From NCBI RefSeq assembly GCF_008304605.1, contig NZ_PIJY01000024.1:369721-433720 (forward strand): a stretch of DNA of 64,000 bases, written 5' to 3'. The translations under genes were made by a program, and so were the position numbers. The notes beneath the pieces were generated by a model. The model saw only the letters and a list, made by a program, of their open reading frames with translations. It had not been told where the DNA came from and did no database searches. The first letter of the stretch is position 1, and every line of letters starts with the position of its first letter. This document shows positions 47,431-55,750 of this stretch, in pieces. The DNA is from Oceanobacillus polygoni. Its GTDB lineage: Bacteria; Bacillota; Bacilli; Bacillales; Amphibacillaceae.

Positions 47431-47466
47431 AAAAAAGCAAAGGAAGCGTACAGCCTTTGCTTTTTT
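47431..47466 (+). terminator. Terminator after yumB
   Basis: A perfect 13-bp stem, AAAAAAGCAAAGG (47431-47443) with CCTTTGCTTTTTT (47454-47466). Confidence 0.9.
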
Positions 47467-47527
47467 GGCTTTTTATTATAAAATGACAGTTGTATGCTTA
47501 ATCGATTACATGAGGGGAGTTACTGGA

Positions 47528-47839
47528 TTGATACAATTAATCGTTTCCATTGTTTTATATTTCGTCATTTTTTTCGGAATCGCATTCATCTTAAATATGC
47601 TGTTAAGAAGGACATGGCTGATGGCATTTCTTTATCCGTTTGTTGTCATTATGATTATTGATAATCTATCAACAATGGAATATTTTACAAATACAAGTGC
47701 GGCATTCTCGCAACTAGGTCAAGAATTAGTGAGCTTAAAGTTCGCTGATATACTTATCCTATCTTCTGGACTTGCAGGAGCAATCGTATCTGGTTACGTT
47801 ATAAAAATCTTGCGTAAAAGCGGCTATCGGATGTTTTAA
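47528..47839 (+). CDS. yuiB: YuiB-like membrane protein
   Basis: A 103-residue integral membrane protein with three hydrophobic segments (about residues 3-24, 30-46 and 72-92). It matches the YuiB family (IVLYFVIFFGIAFILNMLLRRTWLM); function unknown. TTG 47528 is chosen because GAGGGGAG ends 8 bp before it; the frame stays open further left, but the earlier part overlaps the preceding terminator and is not conserved. Confidence 0.85.
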   Translation: MIQLIVSIVLYFVIFFGIAFILNMLLRRTWLMAFLYPFVVIMIIDNLSTMEYFTNTSAAFSQLGQELVSLKFADILILSSGLAGAIVSGYVIKILRKSGYRMF

Positions 47840-48013
47840 TTGCTTCAATAGACATTTACACCATGGTTAAAATGAAGCGATAGAGATTTACCTACCTACA
47901 TAAGTGCATAAAGGCATGCTACTGTATCTGTGATATATGCTAAGTAGTTTTCTAATATTTTCATGAATAAAATTTTACTAGATTGGAAATGATGACATCC
48001 AAGAGGTGTTATT

Positions 48014-48679
48014 ATGAAAATCAAACATTTTATTTGGCATGTTGGGATGTTGACATTGATTATGGTTTTGCTTGTGCAGGCAGTGACATCCATTTCAAAT
48101 GCTGGGGAAGAACATCCGGAGTCGGGTACTGTGCTGACGTCAAAAGCAGCAGAGCTCAGGCAAACAGTGTTAAAACATAAGGGATTAAATGTTTCAAAAT
48201 CGAAGCAACGTTATATTTCAAGCAATGAAATGGAAGCGCAACAAACGATTGAGGAAGCAATTGACTTTGAACAATATCCAGTTTCAACAGTAGTAGCAAC
48301 TGGTTATACAGCCGGAATCGAATCGACCGGAAAAATGCCAGATCATCCAGAATATGGGGTTACATTTTCAGGTGTAAAAGTGAAACGAGACTTGTATTCT
48401 ACTATTGCTGCTGACTTAACGATTTATCCGATAGGAACAATTCTTTATATTCCCGACTACGGCTATGGTGTTGTTGCTGATAAGGGAAGTGCGATACAGG
48501 GAAATAAACTTGATTTATTTTACCACACAGTGGATGACGTTTATGAACAGTGGGGTAAAAGGGAATTAGAAGTCTATATCGTAGAAATGGGCAATGGAGA
48601 ATTGACTGAAGAACAGCTTAAAGCGTTAAATGAAAATGAAACGATGCAAGTATTCAGGCAACAATTTAACGAAGGTTAA
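48014..48679 (+). CDS. yuiC: YuiC-like 3D-domain protein (putative lytic transglycosylase)
   Basis: A 221-residue exported protein with an N-terminal membrane segment (about residues 8-28), a linker, and a C-terminal 3D (MltA-like) domain. The three-aspartate signature appears as [23 protein letters not shown]. Related Firmicute Sps proteins, including YuiC, cleave peptidoglycan and are tied to sporulation and resuscitation. AAGAGGTG precedes the ATG by about 6 bp. A terminator follows. Confidence 0.9.
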   Translation: MKIKHFIWHVGMLTLIMVLLVQAVTSISNAGEEHPESGTVLTSKAAELRQTVLKHKGLNVSKSKQRYISSNEMEAQQTIEEAIDFEQYPVSTVVATGYTAGIESTGKMPDHPEYGVTFSGVKVKRDLYSTIAADLTIYPIGTILYIPDYGYGVVADKGSAIQGNKLDLFYHTVDDVYEQWGKRELEVYIVEMGNGELTEEQLKALNENETMQVFRQQFNEG

Positions 48680-48687
48680 CGAAATAC

Positions 48688-48726
48688 AAAAAAGACTCCC
48701 CGAAATCAACTATCGGGAGTCTTTTT
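48688..48726. terminator. Bidirectional terminator between yuiC and yuiD
   Basis: AAAAAGACTCCC (48689-48700) pairs with GGGAGTCTTTTT (48715-48726), extended by inner CGA/TCG pairs. It lies between two convergent genes. Confidence 0.85.
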
Positions 48727-48734
48727 AGCTTTTA

Positions 48735-49211
48735 TCATTGGAAAAATGGATAGAGTAAGAAAGCAATACCAATTCCAGTCAAGCCACCAAAAAATACTTC
48801 AATCGGCTGATGTCCTAATAGCTCTTTCAATTCCCTGCGCTTCTCATATTCTTCCTTTTTATTCCAATCCTTCGCACTTTCTGTAAAGTACTGAAAGTCT
48901 TTAATTAATCGATTAAGCACAGCTGCATGCTCCCCAGCTTGTCTACGCACACCAGAAGCATCAAACATCGTGATTACACTAAAGATGCATGCGAGTCCGA
49001 ATACACTTGATGTGACACCGTCAACGATTCCAATAGCAGTTGTCAGTGCAGTGACGGCTGCAGAATGACTGCTTGGCATTCCACCAGTGCTAAATGCGAG
49101 ACCTGGTTGGAACTCTCGTGTAAAGATTAATTTAATTGGAATTTTAATTACTTGAGCAAATACAATTGCTGTTAAGGCTGCCCACAAAGGGAAATTTAAA
49201 AATAACTCCAT
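48735..49211 (-). CDS. yuiD: YuiD-like divergent PAP2 family protein
   Basis: A 158-residue membrane protein of the divergent PAP2 (acid phosphatase/vanadium haloperoxidase-related) family. The key stretch is TGGMPSSHSAAVTALTTAIG (about residues 42-61), containing the phosphate-binding Ser and His of the fold. Conserved DASGVRRQAGEHA and LGHQPIEVFFGG follow. A lipid or sugar phosphate may be the substrate; not known. Confidence 0.88.
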   Translation of the reverse strand: MELFLNFPLWAALTAIVFAQVIKIPIKLIFTREFQPGLAFSTGGMPSSHSAAVTALTTAIGIVDGVTSSVFGLACIFSVITMFDASGVRRQAGEHAAVLNRLIKDFQYFTESAKDWNKKEEYEKRRELKELLGHQPIEVFFGGLTGIGIAFLLYPFFQ

Positions 49212-49339
49212 AAGCTATAAAACATCCTTCCTACTGCAATATCCTGATTAAACCTGCAAGTTGCGTGGGTGCTCCATCATATTGCTGTTATTTTACCATA
49301 GAGAAGTGACCAGGTAAACGGATGACTATAGCATAAGTC

Positions 49340-49936
49340 TTATGAAGCACTTATATTCTTCAATGTGGAAGGAATTCGTTTGGCAAGGCTTAACATAAAA
49401 AGGGCAGCAATAATCGATAATATAGCATCCTTTATCATGAATGGAATCATTCCTGCCCATGCGACTGAATAAGAAATCGGTAAAGCTAGCCACGTGTTCA
49501 TAGCGGTATACATATATGTAGTTCCAAATCCGTAATTGATGAATAAACCAATAATTGCAGCAAAGATAAAGTATGGAATCGAACGAGTTTGTCGATTCTC
49601 TATCATCCAGCCAACAATAAAAGCAATTAAAATAAAGGAAAAAATAAATCCTCCCGTTGGACTAATTAACTGAAAGAATCCTCCTTTTAAACCAGCGAAT
49701 ATCGGTAATCCTGCCGAGCCAAGTAATGTATAAACAACCATCGATATGGTTCCAAGCTTTTTCCCAAGCATCATTCCTGCTAAAATAGCAAAGAATGTTT
49801 GTAAGGATACAGGAACGGTTGTTCCTCCAATTGGAATTGTCAAAAATGGAAACCAAACCGTAATATTCGCACCGATGGCCATTAAACAAACAAACATGGC
49901 CCCAAACGTTAAATCTATTGGACGTAATTTCGTCAT
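49340..49936 (-). CDS. bioY: Biotin transporter BioY
   Basis: The S component of an energy-coupling-factor biotin importer, 198 residues with about six membrane helices. BioY features include GGTTVPVSLQTFFAILAGMMLG and AGLKGGFFQLISPTGGFIFSF. It works with EcfA/EcfT encoded elsewhere, or alone with low capacity. AGGGGGAG lies 6 bp before the ATG. No BirA-type box is obvious to me upstream, and no other biotin genes are in the window. Confidence 0.93.
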   Translation of the reverse strand: MTKLRPIDLTFGAMFVCLMAIGANITVWFPFLTIPIGGTTVPVSLQTFFAILAGMMLGKKLGTISMVVYTLLGSAGLPIFAGLKGGFFQLISPTGGFIFSFILIAFIVGWMIENRQTRSIPYFIFAAIIGLFINYGFGTTYMYTAMNTWLALPISYSVAWAGMIPFMIKDAILSIIAALFMLSLAKRIPSTLKNISAS

Positions 49937-50010
49937 GTGAAACTCCCCCTTATACCAAAATAATAAGAGGGTACATTTATAATGTCAACCAAAATTTAAT
50001 TTGAGGTGAC

Positions 50011-50040
50011 AAAAAAGACAGTCATTATTCGACTGTCTTT
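50011..50040 (-). terminator. Terminator of deoD
   Basis: AAAGACAGTC (50014-50023) pairs perfectly with GACTGTCTTT (50031-50040); read leftwards it ends in T6. Confidence 0.88.
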
Positions 50041-50052
50041 GTGAAAATGGGT

Positions 50053-50760
50053 TTATTTAATGATTGCCTCTAGAGCGATTTCCATCATGTCATTGAAGGT
50101 TGTTTGGCGTTCCATTGCTGTTGTTTCCTCTCCAGTAAGGATATGGTCAGAAACCGTAAGTACAGACAATGCTTGACGTCCATATTTTGCTGCAAGGGTG
50201 TAAAGTGCAGTTGATTCCATTTCAATTGCTAGGACGTTGTATTTCGCAAGCAGTTCGTTTACTTCTTTCGCATTATCACGATAGAATGTATCGCTTGTAA
50301 AAATATTACCAACGCGAAGGTTAAGTCCTTTTTCCATACCAGCATCATACGTGTTCTTGAGTAATTCAAAATCGGCAATTGGAGCATAATCAATGCCGTT
50401 AAAAATTAATCGGTTCATTTGTGAATCTGTTGTTGATCCTTGGCCTAAAATAATATCACGGACTTTTACATCCTTTTGGATCGCTCCACATGTACCAACT
50501 CGAATTAGTTTTTTTACATCATAACTTTGAATAAGCTCATTAACATAAATGGAAATAGAGGGTACACCCATTCCTGTACCTTGTACAGAAACGCGCTCTC
50601 CTTTATATGTGCCAGTATAACCCAACATACCACGTACCTCGTTGTAAAGTTGCGCATCTTCTAGGTATGTTTCTGCAATATATTTTGCACGCAGGGGATC
50701 TCCCGGTAAAAGTATTTTATCAGCAATTTCACCTTGTTTTGCACCTATGTGAACACTCAT
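50053..50760 (-). CDS. deoD: Purine nucleoside phosphorylase DeoD
   Basis: Cleaves purine (deoxy)nucleosides with phosphate to the base and (deoxy)ribose 1-phosphate. The 235-residue hexameric-type PNP has [11 protein letters not shown] near residues 20-30 (phosphate site), [12 protein letters not shown], and [11 protein letters not shown] with VSDHILTGE near the base site. It begins [13 protein letters not shown], as usual. GGAGG precedes the ATG. It is divergent from the HPr gene; no deoC or drm is adjacent. Confidence 0.95.
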   Translation of the reverse strand: MSVHIGAKQGEIADKILLPGDPLRAKYIAETYLEDAQLYNEVRGMLGYTGTYKGERVSVQGTGMGVPSISIYVNELIQSYDVKKLIRVGTCGAIQKDVKVRDIILGQGSTTDSQMNRLIFNGIDYAPIADFELLKNTYDAGMEKGLNLRVGNIFTSDTFYRDNAKEVNELLAKYNVLAIEMESTALYTLAAKYGRQALSVLTVSDHILTGEETTAMERQTTFNDMMEIALEAIIK

Positions 50761-50971
50761 TTATATTCCTCCTTGTATCTGAAGCAGTTCTTTTCAAAAT
50801 AACGTTATCATAACAGCTCATGAAAGACAAATTTCCACTGTATTCGATTTTTTTTTGCTTATTTCTTTCATTAATTTCTGTAATTGTATATAATAGAAGT
50901 AGGTTTATGTGAATCACATAACATAAATGTTTGAAAAAATATTATAAATAGATTTGGAAGGATGAATTTTA

Positions 50972-51235
50972 ATGAAATCACAAACATTTACAATTACTGC
51001 TGAAACTGGTGTACATGCAAGACCTGCAACGTTATTAGTTAATAAAGCGGGCCAGTATGATTCTGAGGTTGAAGTATCGTATAAAGGAAAGCAAGTTAAC
51101 TTGAAGTCCATTATGGGAGTAATGTCACTAGGTATTCCAAAAGGATCTGAAATCGAAATCATTGCTACTGGAAATGATGAAGAAGAAGCATTGAACGGTG
51201 TTGCTGAAGTAATTAAAGAACACTTAGGTGAATAA
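50972..51235 (+). CDS. HPr-family phosphocarrier protein
   Basis: An 87-residue HPr. Both phosphorylation sites are present: His15 in GVHARPAT, used by EI for PTS sugar transport, and Ser46 in NLKSIMGVM, used by HprK for CcpA signalling. The presence of His15 separates it from Crh, in which this residue is lost. No ptsI follows; it stands alone between deoD and kapB and ends at a terminator. It may be the cell's main HPr, moved from the usual ptsHI operon, or a second copy. A TATAAT sequence is at 50889-50894. Confidence 0.9.
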   Translation: MKSQTFTITAETGVHARPATLLVNKAGQYDSEVEVSYKGKQVNLKSIMGVMSLGIPKGSEIEIIATGNDEEEALNGVAEVIKEHLGE

Positions 51236-51294
51236 ACGACACATCGTAAGCGTCTGCAGGCTGGATAAGTTCTGTGCTTATGGCGCTCAAAAAG

Positions 51295-51328
51295 AAGCTA
51301 GAGGACAATTGTTCTCTAGCTTTATTCT
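51295..51328. terminator. Bidirectional terminator between the HPr gene and kapB
   Basis: AAGCTAGAGGACAA (51295-51308) and TTGTTCTCTAGCTT (51309-51322) pair with one G-U pair; the central bases form the loop. It overlaps the kapB stop codon. Confidence 0.8.
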
Positions 51329-51720
51329 TGATTATACAATTTTTCGTAATACGTCGTTTCTAGATTATCGAGCTTTTGCTGTGCCATTTTGTTAAATGGC
51401 GTATCTTCTGCTCCGATTTTTTCCTTGTACGTTTCCACTGCTTCTTTTAAAGATTTTCCATAGGCTGGAATTTCTCCTTCATATGCGTGAACGGCTGCTT
51501 TTTTAACGTTCATTTTTTCACGGTATGCCAATGCTTTTCGTTCGTGGAAAAAGACGTCATCGAGTTTTCCGTAATTGTGCAAGTCTCCTTGTAGCGGATG
51601 TTTTTGGACAGCAAGTACTTCAACGAGAAAGTTCTCGCCACGTAGTTCTTTTATAACTCCAATATAAGTTCCTGAACGATAATGCGCCTTTACTATACTT
51701 CCGATTGAAATCTCAGACAT
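51322..51720 (-). CDS. kapB: Kinase-associated protein KapB
   Basis: A 132-residue protein resembling KapB, which in B. subtilis helps the sporulation kinase KinB act in the phosphorelay. The N-terminal half is an SH3-like domain (IGSIVKAHYRSGTYIGVIKEL, then VEVLAVQKHPLQGDLHNY), followed by FFHERKALAYREKMNV. There is no lipobox, although the family name says lipoprotein. ATG 51720 lies 7 bp after AAGGAGAG. The kinB gene, adjacent in B. subtilis, is not in this window. Confidence 0.86.
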   Translation of the reverse strand: MSEISIGSIVKAHYRSGTYIGVIKELRGENFLVEVLAVQKHPLQGDLHNYGKLDDVFFHERKALAYREKMNVKKAAVHAYEGEIPAYGKSLKEAVETYKEKIGAEDTPFNKMAQQKLDNLETTYYEKLYNQE

Positions 51721-51839
51721 CAAATCACTCTCCTTAGCTCTAGTTTGCCAAAAATAAGGCAGATTAGCGAATATTTGATTTTGTTAGTTGGCTAATAATA
51801 GAAGTTTGTTATAATTGATAGAGAAGGATGTGAAGATTG

Positions 51840-52034
51840 ATGATGCCGTTTCTTTATTTTCCAGAAGATAAGACGGAATATATTCCAGCAGTTATTGCAT
51901 TGACGATTTTCATCATTTTAGCAGTTATTGCAATGTACCTGATGGTGAAAAAATCGAAGAAAGATGAGCAAAGTTTCAATAAAAAATATCATCAACAATT
52001 GGAAAAAAATCAACATACAACAGATAATACGTAA
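51840..52034 (+). CDS. Small single-helix membrane protein, unrecognised
   Basis: A 64-residue protein with one membrane helix (about residues 18-36, VIALTIFIILAVIAMYLMV) and a charged, Gln/Lys-rich C-terminal tail. I do not recognise the family. GAAGGATGTGA precedes two adjacent ATGs (51840 and 51843). It is followed directly by a strong terminator, which supports it being a real transcribed gene. Confidence 0.6.
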   Translation: MMPFLYFPEDKTEYIPAVIALTIFIILAVIAMYLMVKKSKKDEQSFNKKYHQQLEKNQHTTDNT

Positions 52035-52046
52035 GCTAACGCAAAG

Positions 52047-52076
52047 TCCCCTTATTAAAAAATAAGGGGCTTTTTT
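52047..52076 (+). terminator. Terminator after the small membrane protein gene
   Basis: CCCCTTATT (52048-52056) pairs with AATAAGGGG (52061-52069), followed by CTTTTTTG. Confidence 0.88.
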
Positions 52077-52138
52077 GTTTAGATTAATTCCTTGTTGCAA
52101 ATACTGAATAGAAAGGAATGCAAAAGGAGATTTTTTAC

Positions 52139-52720
52139 ATGCGTTTTATTGTTGTTTTAATTACCTTACTTTTATTAATTGCTTGCCAATCATCAGATGA
52201 AATTACCAGTAAGACAGTAGAAATGTATAATGGAACCGGAGATAGAGTTGGAACAGCTGCACTAAATGAAACAGCAGAGGGAGTGCAAATTGAGCTTACC
52301 TTGGAAGGGCTAAATCCTGGCTTTCACGGGATACATGTCCACGAATACCCGGTCTGCGAAGGACCAGATTTCACAAGCGCTGGGAACCATTTAGACCCAG
52401 AAGGGAACGAGCATGGCCTCATGCATCCGGATGGTGCACATCTTGGTGATTTGCCCAATATTGAAGCGGATGGTGCTGGGCTTGTTGATGTAGAATTGAT
52501 GCTGCCAGAGGCGACGATGCTTGATGGAAAAAATTCGCTTTTTGGAGAAGGTGGAACCTCTTTAATTGTTACGGAAAATCAGGATGATGGTGTGAGTCAG
52601 CCAAGCGGTAACTCTGGAGCAAGAATTATTTGTGGTGTGATTGCAAAAGAAGATGAAGATGGCGAGTCCGAAGATGCACCGACAGATCCCACGGAATTTA
52701 ATGAGGACCAAGAAGAGTAG
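52139..52720 (+). CDS. sodC: Cu/Zn superoxide dismutase-like lipoprotein (SodC/YojM type)
   Basis: A 193-residue lipoprotein (lipobox LIAC, residues 13-16) with a Cu/Zn-SOD domain. Zinc ligands H84, H92, H101 and D104 and the Cys73-Cys165 pair are present. Copper ligands H66, H68 and H84 are present, but the fourth, expected in the LVIHE-like strand, is replaced by Thr145 (SLIVTEN). B. subtilis YojM also lacks copper ligands, so dismutase activity is doubtful. The C-terminal tail is very acidic. ATG 52139 is chosen because AAAAGGAG lies 9 bp before it and the signal peptide begins there. A terminator follows. Confidence 0.88.
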   Translation: MRFIVVLITLLLLIACQSSDEITSKTVEMYNGTGDRVGTAALNETAEGVQIELTLEGLNPGFHGIHVHEYPVCEGPDFTSAGNHLDPEGNEHGLMHPDGAHLGDLPNIEADGAGLVDVELMLPEATMLDGKNSLFGEGGTSLIVTENQDDGVSQPSGNSGARIICGVIAKEDEDGESEDAPTDPTEFNEDQEE

Positions 52721-52780
52721 AAAACTTGCGTCGAACAAGTGGTGAAGTAGTTGTCAAAAATGACACTTTCCGTTTAAGTT

Positions 52781-52817
52781 ACGGCTTGTTATTTATCTTA
52801 ATAGCAAGCCGTTTTTA
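52781..52817 (+). terminator. Terminator after sodC
   Basis: ACGGCTTGTTAT (52781-52792) pairs with ATAGCAAGCCGT (52801-52812) with one G-U pair, followed by TTTTTAT. Confidence 0.85.
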
Positions 52818-53018
52818 TGAAAAGAAATGATAATCGCAATGGAACTGTAACATGAAAATGTTGAGTCACCATACATAATAACCTCTCGAACAGGTAAGAA
52901 TAATTTGTATGATTGATAGAGGGGACGTGATTTTATCATTAAAAGTATCCATAAGCTATTTCATTTTTTTAACAGTAAACACCCTCTTGAAGAACAATCG
53001 AGTCCGTTTCAGAACGAA

Positions 53019-54503
53019 GTGCTCACAGGGAAATTAGAGCATGATGCGAACGAATTAAAGGTAGTGTTCGAGAAATCTTCTGATATCGTCTATCGAGAGC
53101 TGCATCTTGGAGAGCAAAAAGGAATGCTGATCTTCTTTGATGGGCTTGTCGATCTGCAGTTAATCGACTCTGATGTTTTGAAGCCGTTATTAAATTGCGA
53201 TAATCAGGAGTTAAATTCTTCGGAGATAATTTCACTGAAACAGCTGCTGAAACGAGTTGTTACAACAGCTGACATTTCTAGTAGTCAAAAGCTGCAAGAT
53301 GTCACCAATCATATTTTATCGGGAGATACGGTTTTATTAATTGATGGAATGACGGAGGCACTATTCATTAGTTTGAAGGGCTGGGAGAAGCGAGGAATTG
53401 AACAACCGGAATCGGAAGTAGTCGTTCGTGGACCAAGAGATGGATTTACGGAAGATTTACGGACGAATACGACTTTAATTCGAAGAAGGTTAAAAACACC
53501 GAAGTTAAAAATGGAGCAAAAGACAGTAGGGCGATTATCGAAAACCGATCTCGTCATTACATATATAGAAGGTATAGCGGACGATTCATTAATTCAGGAG
53601 ATTCACGAACGAATTAATCGAATAGATATTGACGCTATCTTAGAAAGTGGATATATCGAAGAATTAATTGACGATAACCCATTTTCAGTTTTTCCTTTAG
53701 TTGGTCACACAGAGCGTCCAGATAAAGTAGCTGGAAGTTTATTAGAAGGAAATGTTGGTATTATCATTGATAATACACCTTTTTGTCTGATTGCTCCACA
53801 AACGTTTTTTCAACTAATTCAAAGTCCTGAAGATTATTATCAGCGCTATATTACATCTTCATTTATTCGGATTTTACGATATTTGTTTTTAATTGTCTCC
53901 TTATTGTTACCATCGCTCTATGTTGCTATAACGACATATCATCAGGAAATGCTTCCAACAAGTTTATTGCTTAGTATAGCTGCTGCTCGGGAGGCTACTC
54001 CTTTTCCTGCTCTTATTGAAGCGTTAATCATGGAGGTTGCTTTTGAAGGATTACGAGAAGCTGGTGTTCGTTTGCCTCGAGCGGTAGGATCAGCTGTTAG
54101 TATTGTCGGGGCATTGGTCATTGGTCAGGCAGCCGTAGAAGCTGGCTTTGTCTCCAGTACGATGGTTATTGTTGTCGCCATAACTGGAATAGCTTCGTTT
54201 GTTATACCAGGCTATGAACAAGCCAACTCTATTCGGATTCTTCGTTTTCCGATGATGTTTCTTGCTGGGTTTATGGGGCTATATGGGGTTTTCTTAGGCG
54301 TGATAACCTTACAAATATATATTTCCCGACTCCGATCGTTTGGGGTCCCGTATTTCTCTCCAATTGCTCCATTGGATACAAATAATTTGAAGGATATATT
54401 TGTTCGCGCGCCATGGTGGGCGATGAATAAGCGTCCAGGATATGGCGGGAAAAATAAAACGAATCGGATTAAGCGTAATTCACGTCCCGGGCCAAATCAA
54501 TAA
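53019..54503 (+). CDS. gerA-type: Spore germination protein GerA-family (germinant receptor A subunit)
   Basis: The A subunit of a nutrient germinant receptor in the spore inner membrane. The hydrophilic N-terminal domain (to about residue 280) has family stretches such as EVVVRGPRDGFTEDLRTNTTLIRRR and DNPFSVFPLVGHTERPDKV; four to five membrane helices follow, with PFPALIEALIMEVAFEGLREAGVRLP. The last residues are basic. GTG 53019 has no ribosome binding site. The frame stays open to about 52917, and GAGGGG (52919-52924) precedes ATC 52935 and ATT 52938. A start there would add about 27 residues (KSIHKLFHFF...), close to the family N-terminus. Confidence 0.88.
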   Translation: MLTGKLEHDANELKVVFEKSSDIVYRELHLGEQKGMLIFFDGLVDLQLIDSDVLKPLLNCDNQELNSSEIISLKQLLKRVVTTADISSSQKLQDVTNHILSGDTVLLIDGMTEALFISLKGWEKRGIEQPESEVVVRGPRDGFTEDLRTNTTLIRRRLKTPKLKMEQKTVGRLSKTDLVITYIEGIADDSLIQEIHERINRIDIDAILESGYIEELIDDNPFSVFPLVGHTERPDKVAGSLLEGNVGIIIDNTPFCLIAPQTFFQLIQSPEDYYQRYITSSFIRILRYLFLIVSLLLPSLYVAITTYHQEMLPTSLLLSIAAAREATPFPALIEALIMEVAFEGLREAGVRLPRAVGSAVSIVGALVIGQAAVEAGFVSSTMVIVVAITGIASFVIPGYEQANSIRILRFPMMFLAGFMGLYGVFLGVITLQIYISRLRSFGVPYFSPIAPLDTNNLKDIFVRAPWWAMNKRPGYGGKNKTNRIKRNSRPGPNQ

Positions 54504-54533
54504 TAACGTATGTCGAAGCGGAAGGGAACATGT

Positions 54534-55703
54534 ATGAGACAAAAAGGTATGTTTTTTTTACTTATTGTGATGTTACCACTTCTTACTAGTTGTTGGGGCA
54601 GGACCGAGGTAATTGATATTGCCTTAGTAACTGCTATTGCAATCGACAAAGGAGAAAATGAAGATATTCTACTTAGCTTACAAATCGCTGTTCCTAAAAG
54701 CCTTGGTGCTCAAGATGGTCAAGGATCAGGGAAGTCTGAATCAACAATAGTGGTTTCAGAAGAGGGAGAAAGTATTATGCAGGTATACCGTAAAATCCAG
54801 ATGAAGTTGTCCCGGGAAATTTTCTTTGCCCACAATAGTGTGATTATTATTGGAGAAGAGCTGGCAACGGAAGGTGTTTCTTCTGTACTAGATTTCTTCT
54901 CGAGGTATCGACAACCGCAATTAGCTAGTACGATTTTATTTACAAAAGAAAAAGCTAGTGAGGTGTTAAGCTTAAACCCTCATATAGAAGCGATGACATC
55001 AGAGGAAATTACAGAACAAGAAAAACGAGGAGCTGGGCTAGAAGTTAAAGTGAGGGATTTTGTAACACGCATGTTAGCTGATGGCGATGAACCGTTTGCT
55101 TCACAAATTTCAAGTAAAACATTACAAAAAGAGGATGACTCCTCAGAATTGGTTCCGTCGCTTGATGGTGCAGCAATCTTTAAGGGAGATAAATTAAAAG
55201 GCTGGATGAATGGGATAGAATCTCGAGGAGTATTATGGATTCGCGATGAATATATGTCTGGAGTGATAACCGTTAAAGTGATAGATGATCGAGGTGGTGG
55301 GAATATCGGGGCAGAAATACGTCAAGTATCTTCTAAGATTAAGGCGGAAGTATCAAAAGAAAAAGTGAAAATCATAGTCAAAACCTATGGAGATGTTGAA
55401 ATCTTTGAAAATTCCTCTCAGTTGGATTTGAATGATCCGGAAAAGCTCCAAACTGTAAAAAAAATGTTTGAAGAAGACGTAAAAGATAGGCTTGAACTAA
55501 CGTTGGATAAAGCTCAAAAAGAATTAGGGTCAGATATTTTTGGTTTTGGACATGCGGTTTATCGATCGAATCCCAAACTGTGGAATGACGTGTATAAGAA
55601 TAAGTGGGAAGAAGTTTTTCCAGAAATTGAAATCGAGATAGCTACTGAAATCAAGTTAAAAGGTACTGGGTTTAGTTCGCAGTCAATGACATTGTCGAAT
55701 TAG
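54534..55703 (+). CDS. gerC-type: Ger(x)C family germination lipoprotein (receptor C subunit)
   Basis: A 389-residue lipoprotein with lipobox LTSC (residues 16-19), then WGRTEVIDIALVTAIAIDKGENED, the start of the Ger(x)C domain. A later part carries the conserved GFGHAVYRSNPKLWNDVYKNKWEEVFPEIE segment. It is the C subunit of the germinant receptor. ATG 54534 lies 7 bp after GGAAGGG; an in-frame ATG at 54510 lies before that site. Gene order A-C-B is found in many Bacillaceae receptor operons. Confidence 0.93.
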   Translation: MRQKGMFFLLIVMLPLLTSCWGRTEVIDIALVTAIAIDKGENEDILLSLQIAVPKSLGAQDGQGSGKSESTIVVSEEGESIMQVYRKIQMKLSREIFFAHNSVIIIGEELATEGVSSVLDFFSRYRQPQLASTILFTKEKASEVLSLNPHIEAMTSEEITEQEKRGAGLEVKVRDFVTRMLADGDEPFASQISSKTLQKEDDSSELVPSLDGAAIFKGDKLKGWMNGIESRGVLWIRDEYMSGVITVKVIDDRGGGNIGAEIRQVSSKIKAEVSKEKVKIIVKTYGDVEIFENSSQLDLNDPEKLQTVKKMFEEDVKDRLELTLDKAQKELGSDIFGFGHAVYRSNPKLWNDVYKNKWEEVFPEIEIEIATEIKLKGTGFSSQSMTLSN

Positions 55704-55750
55704 AATGATGAAGGAGAATCCTTTTACCGTTAAGATTTTGGGGGGATTGT

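Noticed and set aside
51322..51720. KapB as a true lipoprotein
   Set aside because: The protein has no signal peptide or lipobox; only the family name says lipoprotein.
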